DNA of 64,000 bases, taken from assembly GCF_047496725.1 (NCBI RefSeq), contig NC_132971.1, positions 9,135,001 to 9,199,000 of the forward strand. Reading direction: 5' to 3'. Shown here piece by piece: positions 20,225 to 32,259 of the stretch. Under the pieces are notes generated by a model. It was not told the origin of the DNA and searched no databases. It was given only the letters and a program-made list of their open reading frames with translations. A program made the translations under genes and the position numbers. Within the stretch, counting starts at the first letter, position 1. Each line of letters opens with the position of its first letter. The DNA comes from Anoplolepis gracilipes (Eukaryota > Arthropoda > Insecta > Hymenoptera > Formicidae).

Positions 20225-21024
20225 CTTTAATTAAATAAATATAAATTAGTATAATATTTTTGAAAATTGACTATTAATCATTAGTTAAAATTAAATATGA
20301 TAAGTAAATTTAATTTAAAAAAAGGTTATAAGTAAATTTAAATAAATAATTTAAATTAAATTTGTATTAGTAAAAATAATAAAAGAATTTATTAAAATTA
20401 AAGTAGTTATAAAGATTAATTAATAAATTAAATAATAAAATATTATAAATAAAATTATTATAAAAATTGATTTTTTAAAAATAATTAGTTATTATAGAAT
20501 TAAAAAAGTATAATTAGTTAAAATAAAATTCAGAGGGAGAGAGTAATTTTATTTAAATTTAATAATTGACTATTTTAATTATATGTATTTATAAAAAAAA
20601 AATATATTATTAAAATTAAAATTAAAAAACTTATCCATAAATAAAATAATTAATAATAATTAAAAATCTTATTTATATAAATTTAAGGAGAGTATTTTAT
20701 AGAAAGTAAAAAAAATTAAAAATTTAAGTTTTTATTTATATATACATTAATATTATTTAATAATTATTATTTAATGTTAATAAAATATTTTAATTATTTT
20801 TATAAATATATAATTAATTATATATATTTAAAATATTTAATTAACATTAATTATTTAATATTAATTAATTAAAACTTATTAATCATTATTTTTAATTTAA
20901 AATATTAAAAACCTAAAATATAGAAAAAAAAAATTATTTATTAATAAAATATTTTAATATATTTAAATAATTATTAATAATTAATAATAATGATAATAAT
21001 ATAAAAAAGGGGGGGGGAATATTA
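20225..21024. other. Mitochondrial control region copy (NUMT unit A)
   Basis: About 800 bases of almost pure A and T between trnM and rrnS, the place of the insect control (A+T-rich) region with replication and transcription origins. It has a short CAGAGGGAGAGAG motif near 20530 and a variable G run near 21009. The boundary with rrnS is approximate. Confidence 0.7.
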
Positions 21025-21935
21025 TTTAATTTTTTTTTTTATGTATATTATAAATTAAATTTTATATTCATATTAAATTTAAATTTAAATTATTTTTATA
21101 ATTTGTTTTTAATAATTAATAAATATAATTACAAAATTAATTTTTTTTTTAATTTATTTTATAATTTAAAGTATAAATAAAATTTTAAAAAATTATATAA
21201 AATTTAAATAATTTAATAATATATAAATTAGTATTTATAATAATTAATTAAATAAAAATTTATAATAGAAAATTATAATTTATTATTAATAAATAAAGTG
21301 CCAGCAATTGCGGTTTATACTTTAAATAAAAATAAATTTAAATAACTATATATAAATATAAAATATATAAATAAATAAATATATTTAACTAATTTATTTT
21401 TTTATGGTGAAATATGAATAGATATTAAAAGTTAAATAATTTTATTTAAATTAATAATAAAATTAAAAAAATTTATATAATAAATTAGGATTAGATACCC
21501 TATTATTTAAATGAAAATAAAATATAATTAAATATTAAATGTTAATTATTAAAAATAAAAAATTTGGCGGTATTTTATGATTTAGAGGAACTTGTTGATT
21601 AATTTGATAATCCACGAATAGAATTACTTAATTTAATTTTTATATATTGTTGTTGAAAAATTATATTAAAAGATTAATAATTTAAAAATTAATTATAATT
21701 ATAATTCAAATCAAAATGTAGAATAGTTAAGATTTAAATGAGTTACATTTAATTTAATTAATTGAAATAAATTTTAAAAGTTTTATAAATATTGAATTTA
21801 ATTGTAAAGTTAAAAAAATATTTAAATTGAATTTTAAATAAAATATGTACAAATTGCCCGTCATTTTCATTAATAAAAATTTATGGAAAAAGTCGTAACA
21901 AAGTAAATATATTGGAAAATGTATTTAGAATAAAA
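21025..21935 (+). rRNA. rrnS: 12S rRNA (NUMT unit A)
   Basis: Small-subunit mitochondrial rRNA. Conserved landmarks in order: GTGCCAGCAATTGCGGTTTA at 21298, GGATTAGATACCCT at 21488, AAATTGCCCGTCA at 21850 and GTCGTAACAAAGTA at 21892. The 5' end is approximate; the 3' end is set by trnV. Confidence 0.85.
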
Positions 21936-21996
21936 AAAAATTTTAGTTTAAATAAAAATTTTTCATTTACATTGAAAAGATTAATTAAAAATTTTT
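21936..21996 (+). tRNA. trnV: trnV (NUMT unit A)
   Basis: Between the rRNAs; acceptor AAAAATT with AATTTTT; anticodon stem TTTCA/TGAAA closing loop TTTACAT with anticodon TAC. Confidence 0.7.
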
Positions 21997-23464
21997 TAAA
22001 TTTTATTATAATTAATAAATAAATTATTAATAATAAATAAATATAAGAAAAAATATTATAAATTATTAAATAAAATTATATTAAAAAAAAAAAAGTTTTA
22101 GTAAAAAATTTTAAAATAATTATTTTAATTTTAATGATAATGTAATGTAAATGAAAATAAAAAAATTTTTTTAGAGTAATTTTAGTTGAATGTACCTTTT
22201 GTATCAGGGTTTATTAAAAAAAATTATTGATAAATAAATTTCTCGAAAGAAAAAGAGTTAAATAAATAAATAAAATTTAATATAAAAAAATTATTTTTAA
22301 TATTTATTTAGAGAAGATATTTTAATCAATTTTTTTGATATTTAATTTTTTTTTATATAAATTTAATTTAGATATAAATTTAAATATGTAAATTTTTATT
22401 AAAGTTTAAAATAATTTTTATTTACAATAAATATATTGATTTATATTAAAAATTTATGGGATAATCTATAAATTAATTTTAAAATTTAAAAAATTTATTA
22501 ATATTATTTATAAAAATTTTATAAAAATGGTTTTAAAATTTAAAATTTTTTGAAAAAATTTAATAATTTATTTATTTTAGCATAGTTTAATTATAATTTT
22601 AAAATTAAAATAAATTTAATAAATTAAAAAAATATTTTTATTAATTTAAATTAAAAATTAATAATGATAAAATTAGTATTATTTATAAAATTTATTTTTA
22701 AAAATTTGATAATAATTAATAATTTATATTTAATTAAAGAATTAGGCAAAATAAATTTATTTAATATATTTAAATAAAATTAAGTCCACCTGTTTAATAA
22801 AAACATGGTTTTTAGAAAATAATTAAAGATTTGTTCTGCTCAATGATGTGTATTAAATAGCCGCAGTAATTTGACTGTGCTAACGTAGCATAATCATTTG
22901 TCTTTTAATTGGAGGCTGGAATGAAGGAATGGATGAGATTTAAGCTTTTTAAATTAAATAATAAAAATTTAAATTTTGAATAAAAATGTTCAAATAATAT
23001 TATGGGACGATAAGACCCTATAGAATTTAATATAATTTTTATTAAAATACATTAGTTTTTAAATTTAGTATAAAATTATATTTAGTTGGGAGGATTAAAA
23101 AATTTTATAAACTTTTTTAATTTTATTTAATAGATAATCATATATTTATGAAAATATGAATAAGTTTTAAAAAAAATTATTGAAAAATTAATTACCTTAG
23201 GGATAACAGCGTAATATTTTTTTTAAGATCATATTATAAAAAATGATTGCGACCTCGATGTTGAATTAAAATAAAAATTAGATGGAAAAATTTAATTATT
23301 TAGTCTGTTCGACTATTAAAATTTTACATGATTTGAGTTTAGATCGGCGTAAGCCAGATCGGATTTTATCTATAATTAAAGTGTAAATAAATTTGTACGA
23401 AAGGACTTTTTATTTGAAATTTTTTTTAAATTAAAGAATAATATTAATTTTATAAAAATTGTAG
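21997..23464 (+). rRNA. rrnL: 16S rRNA (NUMT unit A)
   Basis: Large-subunit mitochondrial rRNA, about 1.47 kb between trnV and trnL1. Landmarks: GGGACGATAAGACCCTATAG at 23004, CCTTAGGGATAACAGCGTAA at 23194, GCGACCTCGATGTTG at 23249 and GATCGGCGTAAGCCAGATCGG at 23342. All are intact, so decay is slight. Confidence 0.88.
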
Positions 23465-23533
23465 ATTACTTTGGCAGAATAGTGTAATAAATTTAGAATT
23501 TATAAATATATAAAAATAATTTATATAAGTAAT
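23465..23533 (+). tRNA. trnL1: trnL1 (CUN, NUMT unit A)
   Basis: Acceptor ATTACTT with AAGTAAT, D arm with TGGCAGAATAGTG, anticodon TAG. It lies between rrnL and nad1 as expected. Confidence 0.8.
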
Positions 23534-23534
23534 A

Positions 23535-24392
23535 ATTAAAAATATTTATTATTATTTAGTTTTAAATTTATTAAATTTATTAATTTTATTATTAATTTTA
23601 TTGTTAGGGATTGCTTTTTTAACTTTATTAGAGCGGAAATTTTTAGGATATGTACAAATACGTAAAGGTCCTAATAAGGTCGGGTTAGTTGGTATTTTGC
23701 AACCTTTCAGCGATGCTATTAAATTATTAAATAAAGAATTATTTTATGTTTATAAATCTAATTATCGATTATTTTATTTGACTCCTTCAATGAGATTTGT
23801 AACTATATTATCTATATGATTATTATATCCGTTTGCTACTAATTTTTATTATTTAAATTATTCTATTTTATTAATAATTATTTTTATATCTATTGGCGGG
23901 TATTTCATTATTTTTATAGGATGGTCAGCAAATTCAATTTATTCAATAATAGGGTCTATGCGATCTGTTGCTCAAATATTATCTTATGAAGTAAGGTTTA
24001 TTTTAATTATTTTAATTTTAATAATTATAAGAGAAAGATACTCTTTTTTGGATTTTTATAAATATCAAATTTATATTTGGTATTTAGTTAGTTTATATCC
24101 TTTATTTTTGTTATATTTTATTAGAATTTTGGCTGAGTTAAATCGTAGCCCTATAGATTTTATTGAGGGCGAATCAGAGTTAGTTTCGGGGTTTAATATT
24201 GAATATTTTAGGGGGGGATTTACATTAATTTTTTTATCTGAATATGGTATGATTATTTTTTTTAGATTTATTAGAATTATTTTATTTACTAATTTACTTT
24301 TATATTCTATGTTAATATTTGTTATAATTAATTTAATAAGATCTTTGATTATTTTTATGCGAGGATTATTACCTCGAATGCGGTATAAATAA
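23535..24392 (+). pseudogene. nad1: nad1, 3'-truncated (NUMT unit A)
   Basis: NADH dehydrogenase subunit 1 of complex I. In the invertebrate mitochondrial code it is open from ATT 23535 through LLERKFLGYVQIRKGPNKVG, MRSVAQILSYEV and ELNRSPIDFIEGESELVSGF to LLPRMRY. There it joins antisense nad2 and gains a TAA at 24390-24392. About 25 C-terminal residues are missing. No internal frameshift seen, unlike nad2. Confidence 0.85.
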
Positions 24393-25289
24393 AAATATAT
24401 TATTAGATTTATTAAATTAATATAAACATAAATTAAAATGAAAGAATTTAAAATCATTAAAATAAAAATAAAGTAAAAATTTGAATTTAATAAAAAAATA
24501 TAGATTATAGTTCATTTAAAAATAAAAAACGTTAGTGGGGGAATTCTGGCTAAATTAAAAATTAATAACAAACAAATTAAATTAAAATTAATTGAAGGAA
24601 AGTTATTACTTAAAGAAAATCTAAATGAAATTTTAAAATATATAAAAATTATAATAATAATTAATGGGATAAGTGTATAGAATATTAAATATGAAAATCA
24701 GATTAGGGTTTTAAAATAAATTAAAATTAATATTTATCCGGTCAATCGAAGAAAACATTTGGTTAATTGAAGAAAATCTTAATAAAATTTTAAAATTTAT
24801 TGAATTAATTATTTTAAAGGCGGAGATAAATGCAGATGTTAAAATTATAAAATATAGTAAAAAAATTGGAGGGTTAATAAGTGAAATTATGTATAAAGGA
24901 ATAATTTTTTGAATTGTTAAAAAAATAAATAATGAATATCAATCTAAAAAAATAGCTACAGAAGGGATTCATGAATGAAATGGGGGGATCCCTAATTTAA
25001 TTATAATAGAGATAAAAAAATTGATTATAATAAAATTTATTTGTATATATATAAAATTATTAATAATTAAAGTTAACATTATTATTAAGGAAGCTAAAGC
25101 TTGAATGAGATAATATAAAAAAATAATTTTTTTATTTTTTAATTTAATTGATAAAAAACAAATGAATAAAAAATTATTAATTTCCATAATAATACAAATT
25201 ATTAATAAATCGTATAAAAATAAAGAAATAAAAGAAAAATAAATTAAATAAGACATTAAAAAAAATTTTATGAATAAATTATGATGCAT
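24387..25289 (-). pseudogene. nad2: nad2 fragment (NUMT unit B)
   Basis: Same as unit A but its 3' end is cut at the junction with nad1 (24386/24387), which removes about 40 codons. It keeps the shared frameshift and the 21-bp duplication. Confidence 0.8.
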
Positions 25290-25348
25290 ATAAATAAAAT
25301 TAATTTTTTAGTTGTATTAAACTTTGAATAAATATTGAATATTAATAT

Positions 25349-25419
25349 TATATTTTAATGTATTATAAAGCATAAAAATTTTTGAAATTTTTTGAGATAG
25401 TTTAAATCTATTAAATATA
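25349..25419 (+). tRNA. trnQ: trnQ (NUMT unit B)
   Basis: Identical in position and anticodon (TTG) to unit A, offset 5396. Confidence 0.7.
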
Positions 25420-25433
25420 AAAAAATTAATTTA

Positions 25434-25501
25434 AATGAAAACATATATAAATTATGTATGATTTATTCTATCAAAATAATCCTTTTATCAGGCATATCAT
25501 T
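25434..25501 (-). tRNA. trnI: trnI (NUMT unit B)
   Basis: Copy of unit A trnI, anticodon GAT. Confidence 0.72.
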
Positions 25502-25555
25502 AAATAAATTTTTAGTTATTAATAAAATTTAAATAGCAAAAATAATTAATTAAAT

Positions 25556-25620
25556 AAGAGAAAGATAAAATTTCTATATTTAGGGTATGAACCTAAAAGC
25601 TTAGAGAATTAGCTTACTTA
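25556..25620 (-). tRNA. trnM: trnM (NUMT unit B)
   Basis: Copy of unit A trnM, anticodon CAT in TTAGGTTCATACCCTAA. Confidence 0.72.
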
Positions 25621-26422
25621 CTTTAATTAAATAAATATAAATTAGTATAATATTTTTGAAAATTGACTATTAATCATTAGTTAAAATTAAATATGATAAG
25701 TAAATTTAATTTAAAAAAAGGTTATAAGTAAATTTAAATAAATAATTTAAATTAAATTTGTATTAGTAAAAATAATAAAAGAATTTATTAAAATTAAAGT
25801 AGTTATAAAGATTAATTAATAAATTAAATAATAAAATATTATAAATAAAATTATTATAAAAATTGATTTTTTAAAAATAATTAGTTATTATAGAATTAAA
25901 AAAGTATAATTAGTTAAAATAAAATTCAGAGGGAGAGAGTAATTTTATTTAAATTTAATAATTGACTCTTTTAATTATATGTATTTATAAAAAAAAAATA
26001 TATTATTAAAATTAAAATTAAAAAACTTATCTATAAATAAAATAATTAATAATAATTAAAAATCTTATTTATATAAATTTAAGGAGAGTATTTTATAGAA
26101 AGTAAAAAAAATTAAAAATTTAAGTTTTTATTTATATATACATTAATATTATTTAATAATTATTATTTAATGTTAATAAAATATTTTAATTATTTTTATA
26201 AATATATAATTAATTATATATATTTAAAATATTTAATTAACATTAATTATTTAATATTAATTAATTAAAACTTATTAATCATTATTTTTAATTTAAAATA
26301 TTAAAAACCTAAAATATAGAAAAAAAAAATTATTTATTAATAAAATATTTTAATATATTTAAATAATTATTAATAATTAATAATAATGATAATAATATAA
26401 AAAAGGGGGAGGGGAATATTAT
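25621..26422. other. Control region copy (NUMT unit B)
   Basis: As in unit A, with an A interrupting the G run near 26405-26414. Confidence 0.65.
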
Positions 26423-27333
26423 TTAATTTTTTTTTTTATGTATATTATAAATTAAATTTTATATTCATATTAAATTTAAATTTAAATTATTTTTATAATT
26501 TGTTTTTAATAATTAATAAATATAATTACAAAATTAATTTTTTTTTTAAATTTATTTTATAATTTAAAGTATAAATAAAATTTTAAAAAATTATATAAAA
26601 TTTAAATAATTTAATAATATATAAATTAGTATTTATAATAATTAATTAAATAAAAATTTATAATAGAAAATTATAATTTATTATTAATAAATAAAGTGCC
26701 AGTAATTGCGGTTTATACTTTAAATAAAAATAAATTTAAATAATTATATATAAATATAAAATATATAAATAAATAAATATATTTAACTAATTTATTTTTT
26801 TATGGTGAAATATGAATAGATATTAAAAGTTAAATAATTTTATTTAAATTAATAATAAAATTAAAAAAATTTATATAATAAATTAGGATTAGATACCCTA
26901 TTATTTAAATGAAAATAAAATATAATTAAATATTAAATGTTAATCATTAAAAATAAAAAATTTGGCGGTATTTTATGATTTAGAGGAACTTGTTGATTAA
27001 TTTGATAATCCACGAATAGAATTACTTAATTTAATTTTTATATATTGTTGTTGAAAAATTATATTAAAAGATTAATAATTTAAAAATTAATTATAATTAT
27101 AATTCAAATCAAAATGTAGAATAGTTAAGATTTAAATGAGTTACATTTAATTTAATTAATTGAAATAAATTTTAAAAGTTTTATAAATATTGAATTTAAT
27201 TGTAAAGTTAAAAAAATATTTAAATTGAATTTTAAATAAAATATGTACAAATTGCCCGTCATTTTCATTAATAAAAATTTATGGAAAAAGTCGTAACAAA
27301 GTAAATATATTGGAAAATGTATTTAGAATAAAA
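26423..27333 (+). rRNA. rrnS: 12S rRNA (NUMT unit B)
   Basis: Copy of unit A rrnS. The GTGCCAG motif is followed by TAATTG (C in units A, C and E), a likely decay change shared with unit D. Confidence 0.82.
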
Positions 27334-27394
27334 AAAAATTTTAGTTTAAATAAAAATTTTTCATTTACATTGAAAAGATTAATTAAAAATTTTT
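27334..27394 (+). tRNA. trnV: trnV (NUMT unit B)
   Basis: Copy of unit A trnV, anticodon TAC. Confidence 0.68.
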
Positions 27395-28862
27395 TAAATT
27401 TTATTATAATTAATAAATAAATTATTAATAATAAATAAATATAAGAAAAAATATTATAAATTATTAAATAAAATTATATTAAAAAAAAAAAAGTTTTAGT
27501 AAAAAATTTTAAAATAATTATTTTAATTTTAATGATAATGTAATGTAAATGAAAATATAAAAATTTTTTTAGAGTAATTTTAGTTGAATGTACCTTTTGT
27601 ATCAGGGTTTATTAAAAAAAATTATTGATAAATAAATTTCTCGAAAGAAAAAGAGTTAAATAAATAAATAAAATTTAATATAAAAAAATTATTTTTAATA
27701 TTTATTTAGAGAAGATATTTTAATCAATTTTTTTGATATTTAATTTTTTTTTATATAAATTTAATTTAGATATAAATTTAAATATGTAAATTTTTATTAA
27801 AGTTTAAAATAATTTTTATTTACAATAAATATATTGATTTATATTAAAAATTTATGGGATAATCTATAAATTAATTTTAAAATTTAAAAAATTTATTAAT
27901 ATTATTTATAAAAATTTTATAAAAATGGTTTTAAAATTTAAAATTTTTTGAAAAAATTTAATAATTTATTTATTTTAGCATAGTTTAATTATAATTTTAA
28001 AATTAAAATAAATTTAATAAATTAAAAAAATATTTTTATTAATTTAAATTAAAAATTAATAATGATAAAATTAGTATTATTTATAAAATTTATTTTTAAA
28101 AATTTGATAATAATTAATAATTTATATTTAATTAAAGAATTAGGCAAAATAAATTTATTTAATATATTTAAATAAAATTAAGTCCACCTGTTTAATAAAA
28201 ACATGGTTTTTAGAAAATAATTAAAGATTTGTTCTGCTCAATGATGTGTATTAAATAGCCGCAGTAATTTGACTGTGCTAACGTAGCATAATCATTTGTC
28301 TTTTAATTGGAGGCTGGAATGAAGGAATGGATGAGATTTAAGCTTTTTAAATTAAATAATAAAAATTTAAATTTTGAATAAAAATGTTCAAATAATATTA
28401 TGGGACGATAAGACCCTATAGAATTTAATATAATTTTTATTAAAATACATTAGTTTTTAAATTTAGTATAAAATTATATTTAGTTGGGAGGATTAAAAAA
28501 TTTTATAAACTTTTTTAATTTTATTTAATAGATAATCATATATTTATGAAAATATGAATAAGTTTTAAAAAAAATTATTGAAAAATTAATTACCTTAGGG
28601 ATAACAGCGTAATATTTTTTTTAAGATCATATTATAAAAAATGATTGCGACCTCGATGTTGAATTAAAATAAAAATTAGATGGAAAAATTTAATTATTTA
28701 GTCTGTTCGACTATTAAAATTTTACATGATTTGAGTTTAGATCGGCGTAAGCCAGATCGGATTTTATCTATAATTAAAGTGTAAATAAATTTGTACGAAA
28801 GGACTTTTTATTTGAAATTTTTTTTAAATTAAAGAATAATATTAATTTTATAAAAATTGTAG
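27395..28862 (+). rRNA. rrnL: 16S rRNA (NUMT unit B)
   Basis: Copy of unit A rrnL with all landmarks; one private change near 27556 (GAAAATATAAAAATT). Confidence 0.85.
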
Positions 28863-28931
28863 ATTACTTTGGCAGAATAGTGTAATAAATTTAGAATTTA
28901 TAAATATATAAAAATAATTTATATAAGTAAT
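28863..28931 (+). tRNA. trnL1: trnL1 (NUMT unit B)
   Basis: Copy of unit A trnL1, anticodon TAG. Confidence 0.77.
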
Positions 28932-28932
28932 A

Positions 28933-29431
28933 ATTAAAAATATTTATTATTATTTAGTTTTAAATTTATTAAATTTATTAATTTTATTATTAATTTTATT
29001 GTTAGGGATTGCTTTTTTAACTTTATTAGAGCGGAAATTTTTAGGATATGTACAAATACGTAAAGGTCCTAATAAGGTCGGGTTAGTTGGTATTTTGCAA
29101 CCTTTCAGCGATGCTATTAAATTATTAAATAAAGAATTATTTTATGTTTATAAATCTAATTATCGATTATTTTATTTGACTCCTTCAATGAGATTTGTAA
29201 CTATATTATCTATATGATTATTATATCCGTTTGCTACTAATTTTTATTATTTAAATTATTCTATTTTATTAATAATTATTTTTATATCTATTGGCGGGTA
29301 TTTCATTATTTTTATAGGATGGTCAGCAAATTCAATTTATTCAATAATAGGGTCTATGCGATCTGTTGCTCAAATATTATCTTATGAAGTAAGGTTTATT
29401 TTAATTATTTTAATTTTAATAATTATAAGAG
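28933..29431 (+). pseudogene. nad1: nad1 5' part, interrupted by the Gypsy insertion (unit B)
   Basis: The gene runs as in unit A to 29431, where the retrotransposon begins. The last four bases, AGAG, are the target duplication. The rest resumes at 49655. Confidence 0.85.
29428..29431. repeat. Target-site duplication of the Gypsy element, left copy
   Basis: AGAG, repeated at 49655-49658. Uninterrupted units have a single AGAG here (for example 24030-24033). Four-base duplications are typical of Gypsy-group integrases. Confidence 0.92.
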
Positions 29432-29728
29432 TGTTACGTCCCGCCGCTGTCACCAGTTGTTACGTCCTCTGCGTTCGCGAGCGAGGTGCGGTTACGATGG
29501 TTGGTGTACGCGGATCGCGGTGGCCGAGCGGTAAACCTGTCACGATCAGCGTAGCGGTGCACCGGAAACTAGAGGTCGGGACGTAATAGATAATAGGGAG
29601 GATGTGAAGTGAGTAGACAATGAATGCAGATTGTTTACGTATACTGATTTTTATGTATTTATCATTATTTTATAATAAACATATATGTACAGTTATATTA
29701 TATTTTTCAAGACGATTAGACAATTAAA

Positions 29729-30145
29729 TCACGGACGGTTATCAGGAGGCGAATTGATAGGTGCTTCAGCGGACGACAGGATGCATACTCGCCCGAAGAA
29801 AGCCTGGGAGGAAATGATCCTCGGTTGCGTAATCCCGAAGTCTATCAACGGCGGGGGCACGGGCCACGGACGGTATTCGATAGGCGGTAAGGGCCTATGT
29901 GAGGAAGCGACGACCCCGCTACTGGATGCCGGTGGAGTGACGGCGTCGTGTAGCTGGTCAGGGGTTGATGACTCCGATGTATGGGTTCCCGGTGGAGGGT
30001 AAGTGAAATACCCGACGGATGCTGGGCTCTGACTACCTGGTGGCGACGCAGCTGTTCGGACCGGCAGGTAGGAGCCGCCTTGGTATAGTGACCGGATGAG
30101 GCGCTTCAATTGGTGAGCACGCCCTGCTCGACGTGACCGACCCAT
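29729..30145 (-). CDS. Possible LTR-encoded 138-aa arginine-rich ORF (MGR)
   Basis: An ATG-to-TAG ORF in gag-pol sense near the end of U5, in a GC-rich stretch. Its N-terminus, MGRSRRAGRAHQLKRL, resembles the start of the MPG proteins (MPGSRRAGKRHRQL). A good splice acceptor in sense (CGCTTACCTTCTTAG) lies seven bases before the ATG. The rest is Pro/Ser-rich without recognised motifs. An overlapping 105-codon ORF exists on the plus strand (29685-30002), so the long ORF may be a by-product of GC content. If MPG is antisense to gag-pol in its family, the two would not be in equivalent orientation. Confidence 0.3.
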   Translation of the reverse strand: MGRSRRAGRAHQLKRLIRSLYQGGSYLPVRTAASPPGSQSPASVGYFTYPPPGTHTSESSTPDQLHDAVTPPASSSGVVASSHRPLPPIEYRPWPVPPPLIDFGITQPRIISSQAFFGRVCILSSAEAPINSPPDNRP

Positions 30146-30391
30146 GACGCAGCTAAGAAGGTAAGCGAAATCATAATCGACGCCATAGTTGAATACGCGG
30201 AGGGGTATAGACTGGGGTTAGTAATAGTAACGCGAGTGATGAAAAGGAAAAAGAAAAAGAAAAGTGAAGAAAAAAAAACATGCGTTAAAGTAAATTGGTA
30301 AACGAGTTGACTTGACCTTATCTGACGGGTTGCGGGGACAGGGTGAGCCTTAATGAGTTTACTTTAATTTAATATTTATTCTATATTTTAG

Positions 30392-30729
30392 ATCAAGAAG
30401 AGCGATCGGAGGAATTGTGAGAGACGCCCTGACAGAGGCGCGGTTCGTGGACTGAGAGGAGGCAGATCGCCCTGACAGAGGCGCGCTGCACGCTAGGAGG
30501 CGGAATGCCCTGAAAGAGGCGCTCCTCGGAGAAGAGAGTCGTTCGCCCTGAGAGAGGCGTGCGACCTAGAGAGGGGTAGTCCGGCTCTGAAGGAGGCGCA
30601 CTACGAAGGATGAAGGCAGAGCCGCCCTGAATGAGGCGCACTGCTAGAAGGGACGTAGAATCGCCCTGAAAGAGGCACACTACGTAGGAAGGATGTAGGT
30701 CGCCCTGGAGGAGGCGCCCTACGGTGTAG
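30392..30729 (+). other. Candidate plus-strand exon in the left LTR, with repeat array
   Basis: Bounded by an acceptor (CTATATTTTAG) and a donor (GTGTAG|GTAAGA) on the plus strand, antisense to gag-pol. Further well-bounded candidates follow at 30817-30867, 31115-31203 and from 31314, and at 34687-34717 and 34781-34803; an upstream donor AAGAAG|GTAAGC is at 30160. The coherent series suggests a spliced antisense transcript. Nothing encoded is recognised. Confidence 0.35.
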
Positions 30730-30730
30730 G
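30414..30730. repeat. GC-rich degenerate tandem repeat in the left LTR
   Basis: About eight units of roughly 40 bases, each with the core GCCCTGA(N)AGAGGCGC, separated by variable purine-rich spacers such as ACTACGAAGGATGAAGG. A further isolated core occurs at 30962-30980. The right LTR has the same array at 44904-45220. Confidence 0.75.
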
Positions 30731-32027
30731 TAAGAATGGTTATCGCTCTCTGTCTAATGACATTCCCTATGAAGACGTCCGAATAAAATATTAATCTCTT
30801 CGATTATAAGTTACAGATATCTGAGGCTCTGGGTATGTCAAGGCGGACGTCGCGGACCTTGCCACTGGTGAGCGGATAAGGGAAAAGAAAAGAAAAAAAA
30901 AGAAAGAAAGAAAAGAGAAAAAAAAAAAATATATATAGGAAGAAGCTATAGGGAATACAAGAACGCCCTGGAGGAGGCGCGCGTCGCCGCAGGATGAAAG
31001 AGAGAGCCCGAAGTAGGCTTGAAGGAAGGATGACCTCGTCAGATAAGTAGCACTAATTTGCCCGATAATTTCAATATTAAAATTAGAATAGAAAGCTTGT
31101 CTTTATATTTACAGGTATAGACGCGAGAGGTTAACGGCGAGAAGAATTGACACCGAAAAGATGACCGACGCCCGGAATGGACAGGGGCCGCGAACTGACA
31201 CAAGTATGTATATTTCGAGTAATTACACGTAAACAATATGATTAATGATTACACGAATATATCTTAATAATTACGACAACGTACTCACTTCACTAAATTG
31301 TTATGTGTTACAGGAACCACTGGGAAGCACACTGTAACGCGGGTGTACACAAGAATGTGGATCTACAATATTAGTATTACAACATTAGTTAATAGAACTT
31401 TCCTTCGACTATGATTTCACGCACAGACTAGTTTCGGACGCGTAAACGATATTATAGATAGGCGGCATTAACAATTGCATGGAGAGGAAAAGATAATACG
31501 CTTATATTGTTGATAGAAGTAATTCACTGCAAACGAAAATTTAGATAAAATATCCTTAAAAGTGATAGATAGAATTCGATATGTATTGTGAGCGCCGTGG
31601 AAATCGATAAAGAGAAAGGAAATATAATAGTAACAGTGGATACAAATAATCAAGAATAGATTTATACGACAGTAAACGTAAGAACTGAAGGCTAATTAAT
31701 AGTATTCGCGATATGCTAGTCTCGAAGTCTCTCTGAATTAATGATTTTGTGTGAATAATATCGTAATGAACTAGAAACCACTGATTCGAAGATATAATAT
31801 TAATTACACTGCGCGAAAACTTGCGAGAGCGTATGTATGATTGAATGTTATAAGGATAACCGATTATTAAATCGTATAAATGACTGTCTGTACGTACAAT
31901 GAATTTACTGGGTACTGTATGAATCGAGTATTGACTGCTGATCGAATACTGATTATGCGAAAACTGAATGGTCGGAACGAACCGTACAACAGATTTTACT
32001 GTCGGGCGAAAGCCGAATACTAAATAT

Positions 32028-32060
32028 GATCTGAACTGTCTAATGATCTGAACTGTCTAG
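32028..32060. repeat. Short tandem repeat downstream of the LTR start site
   Basis: Two copies of GATCTGAACTGTCTA side by side. Nearby variants of GCGAAAACTGAAT and GCGAGAACTGAATAC occur between 31945 and 32075, just inside the predicted transcript. Confidence 0.7.
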
Positions 32061-32074
32061 GCGAGAACTGAATA

Positions 32075-32111
32075 CTCTGATTTTTGAGCACACGGTGCTC
32101 CCGTTTATATA
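32075..32111 (-). promoter_or_regulatory. Core promoter of the Gypsy element (left LTR)
   Basis: In sense, TATATAAA (32111-32104) is followed about 33 bases later by TCAGAG (32080-32075), an insect-type initiator; a second TCAGTT follows. A perfect 6-bp palindrome (GAGCAC-ACG-GTGCTC, 32086-32100) lies between them. Confidence 0.65.
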
Positions 32112-32259
32112 CCCGTGGTCGCTGAGGGCTCCCACCTTCTGAATTATAGCGCGCGCAACGTGGTCCGATCCTGGTCATGCTTGTTTGTCACGGGTATCAC
32201 GCGCCGGGCAATAGTAAGCTATCACGGTGTTTGTCCGAAATTTTCACGTGATCCGGCGG

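Larger units (their letters stand above)
17562..24386. other. NUMT block, founding segment including tandem unit A
   Basis: A collinear copy of insect mitochondrial DNA from cox1 through the control region and rRNAs to nad1. Bases 18991-24386 form unit A of the tandem array (5396 bp). The left part (17562-18990, cox1 to the nad2 3' end) is present only once. The order trnM-trnI-trnQ fits ants. Frameshifts in cox1 and nad2 mark it as nuclear. Confidence 0.9.

Noticed and set aside
24071..24457. 128-aa minus-strand ORF repeated in every NUMT unit
   Set aside because: It is the antisense of nad1 fused at the junction to the nad2 3' end; a shadow ORF.
29510..29585. tRNA gene in the LTR (TGGCCGAGCGGT resembles a tRNA A box)
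   Set aside because: There is no B box, anticodon arm or acceptor pairing; only the A-box-like word matches.
30393..30680. 95-aa ORF across the GC-rich repeat array (minus strand)
   Set aside because: It reads through degenerate repeats with no preserved protein period; more likely non-coding.
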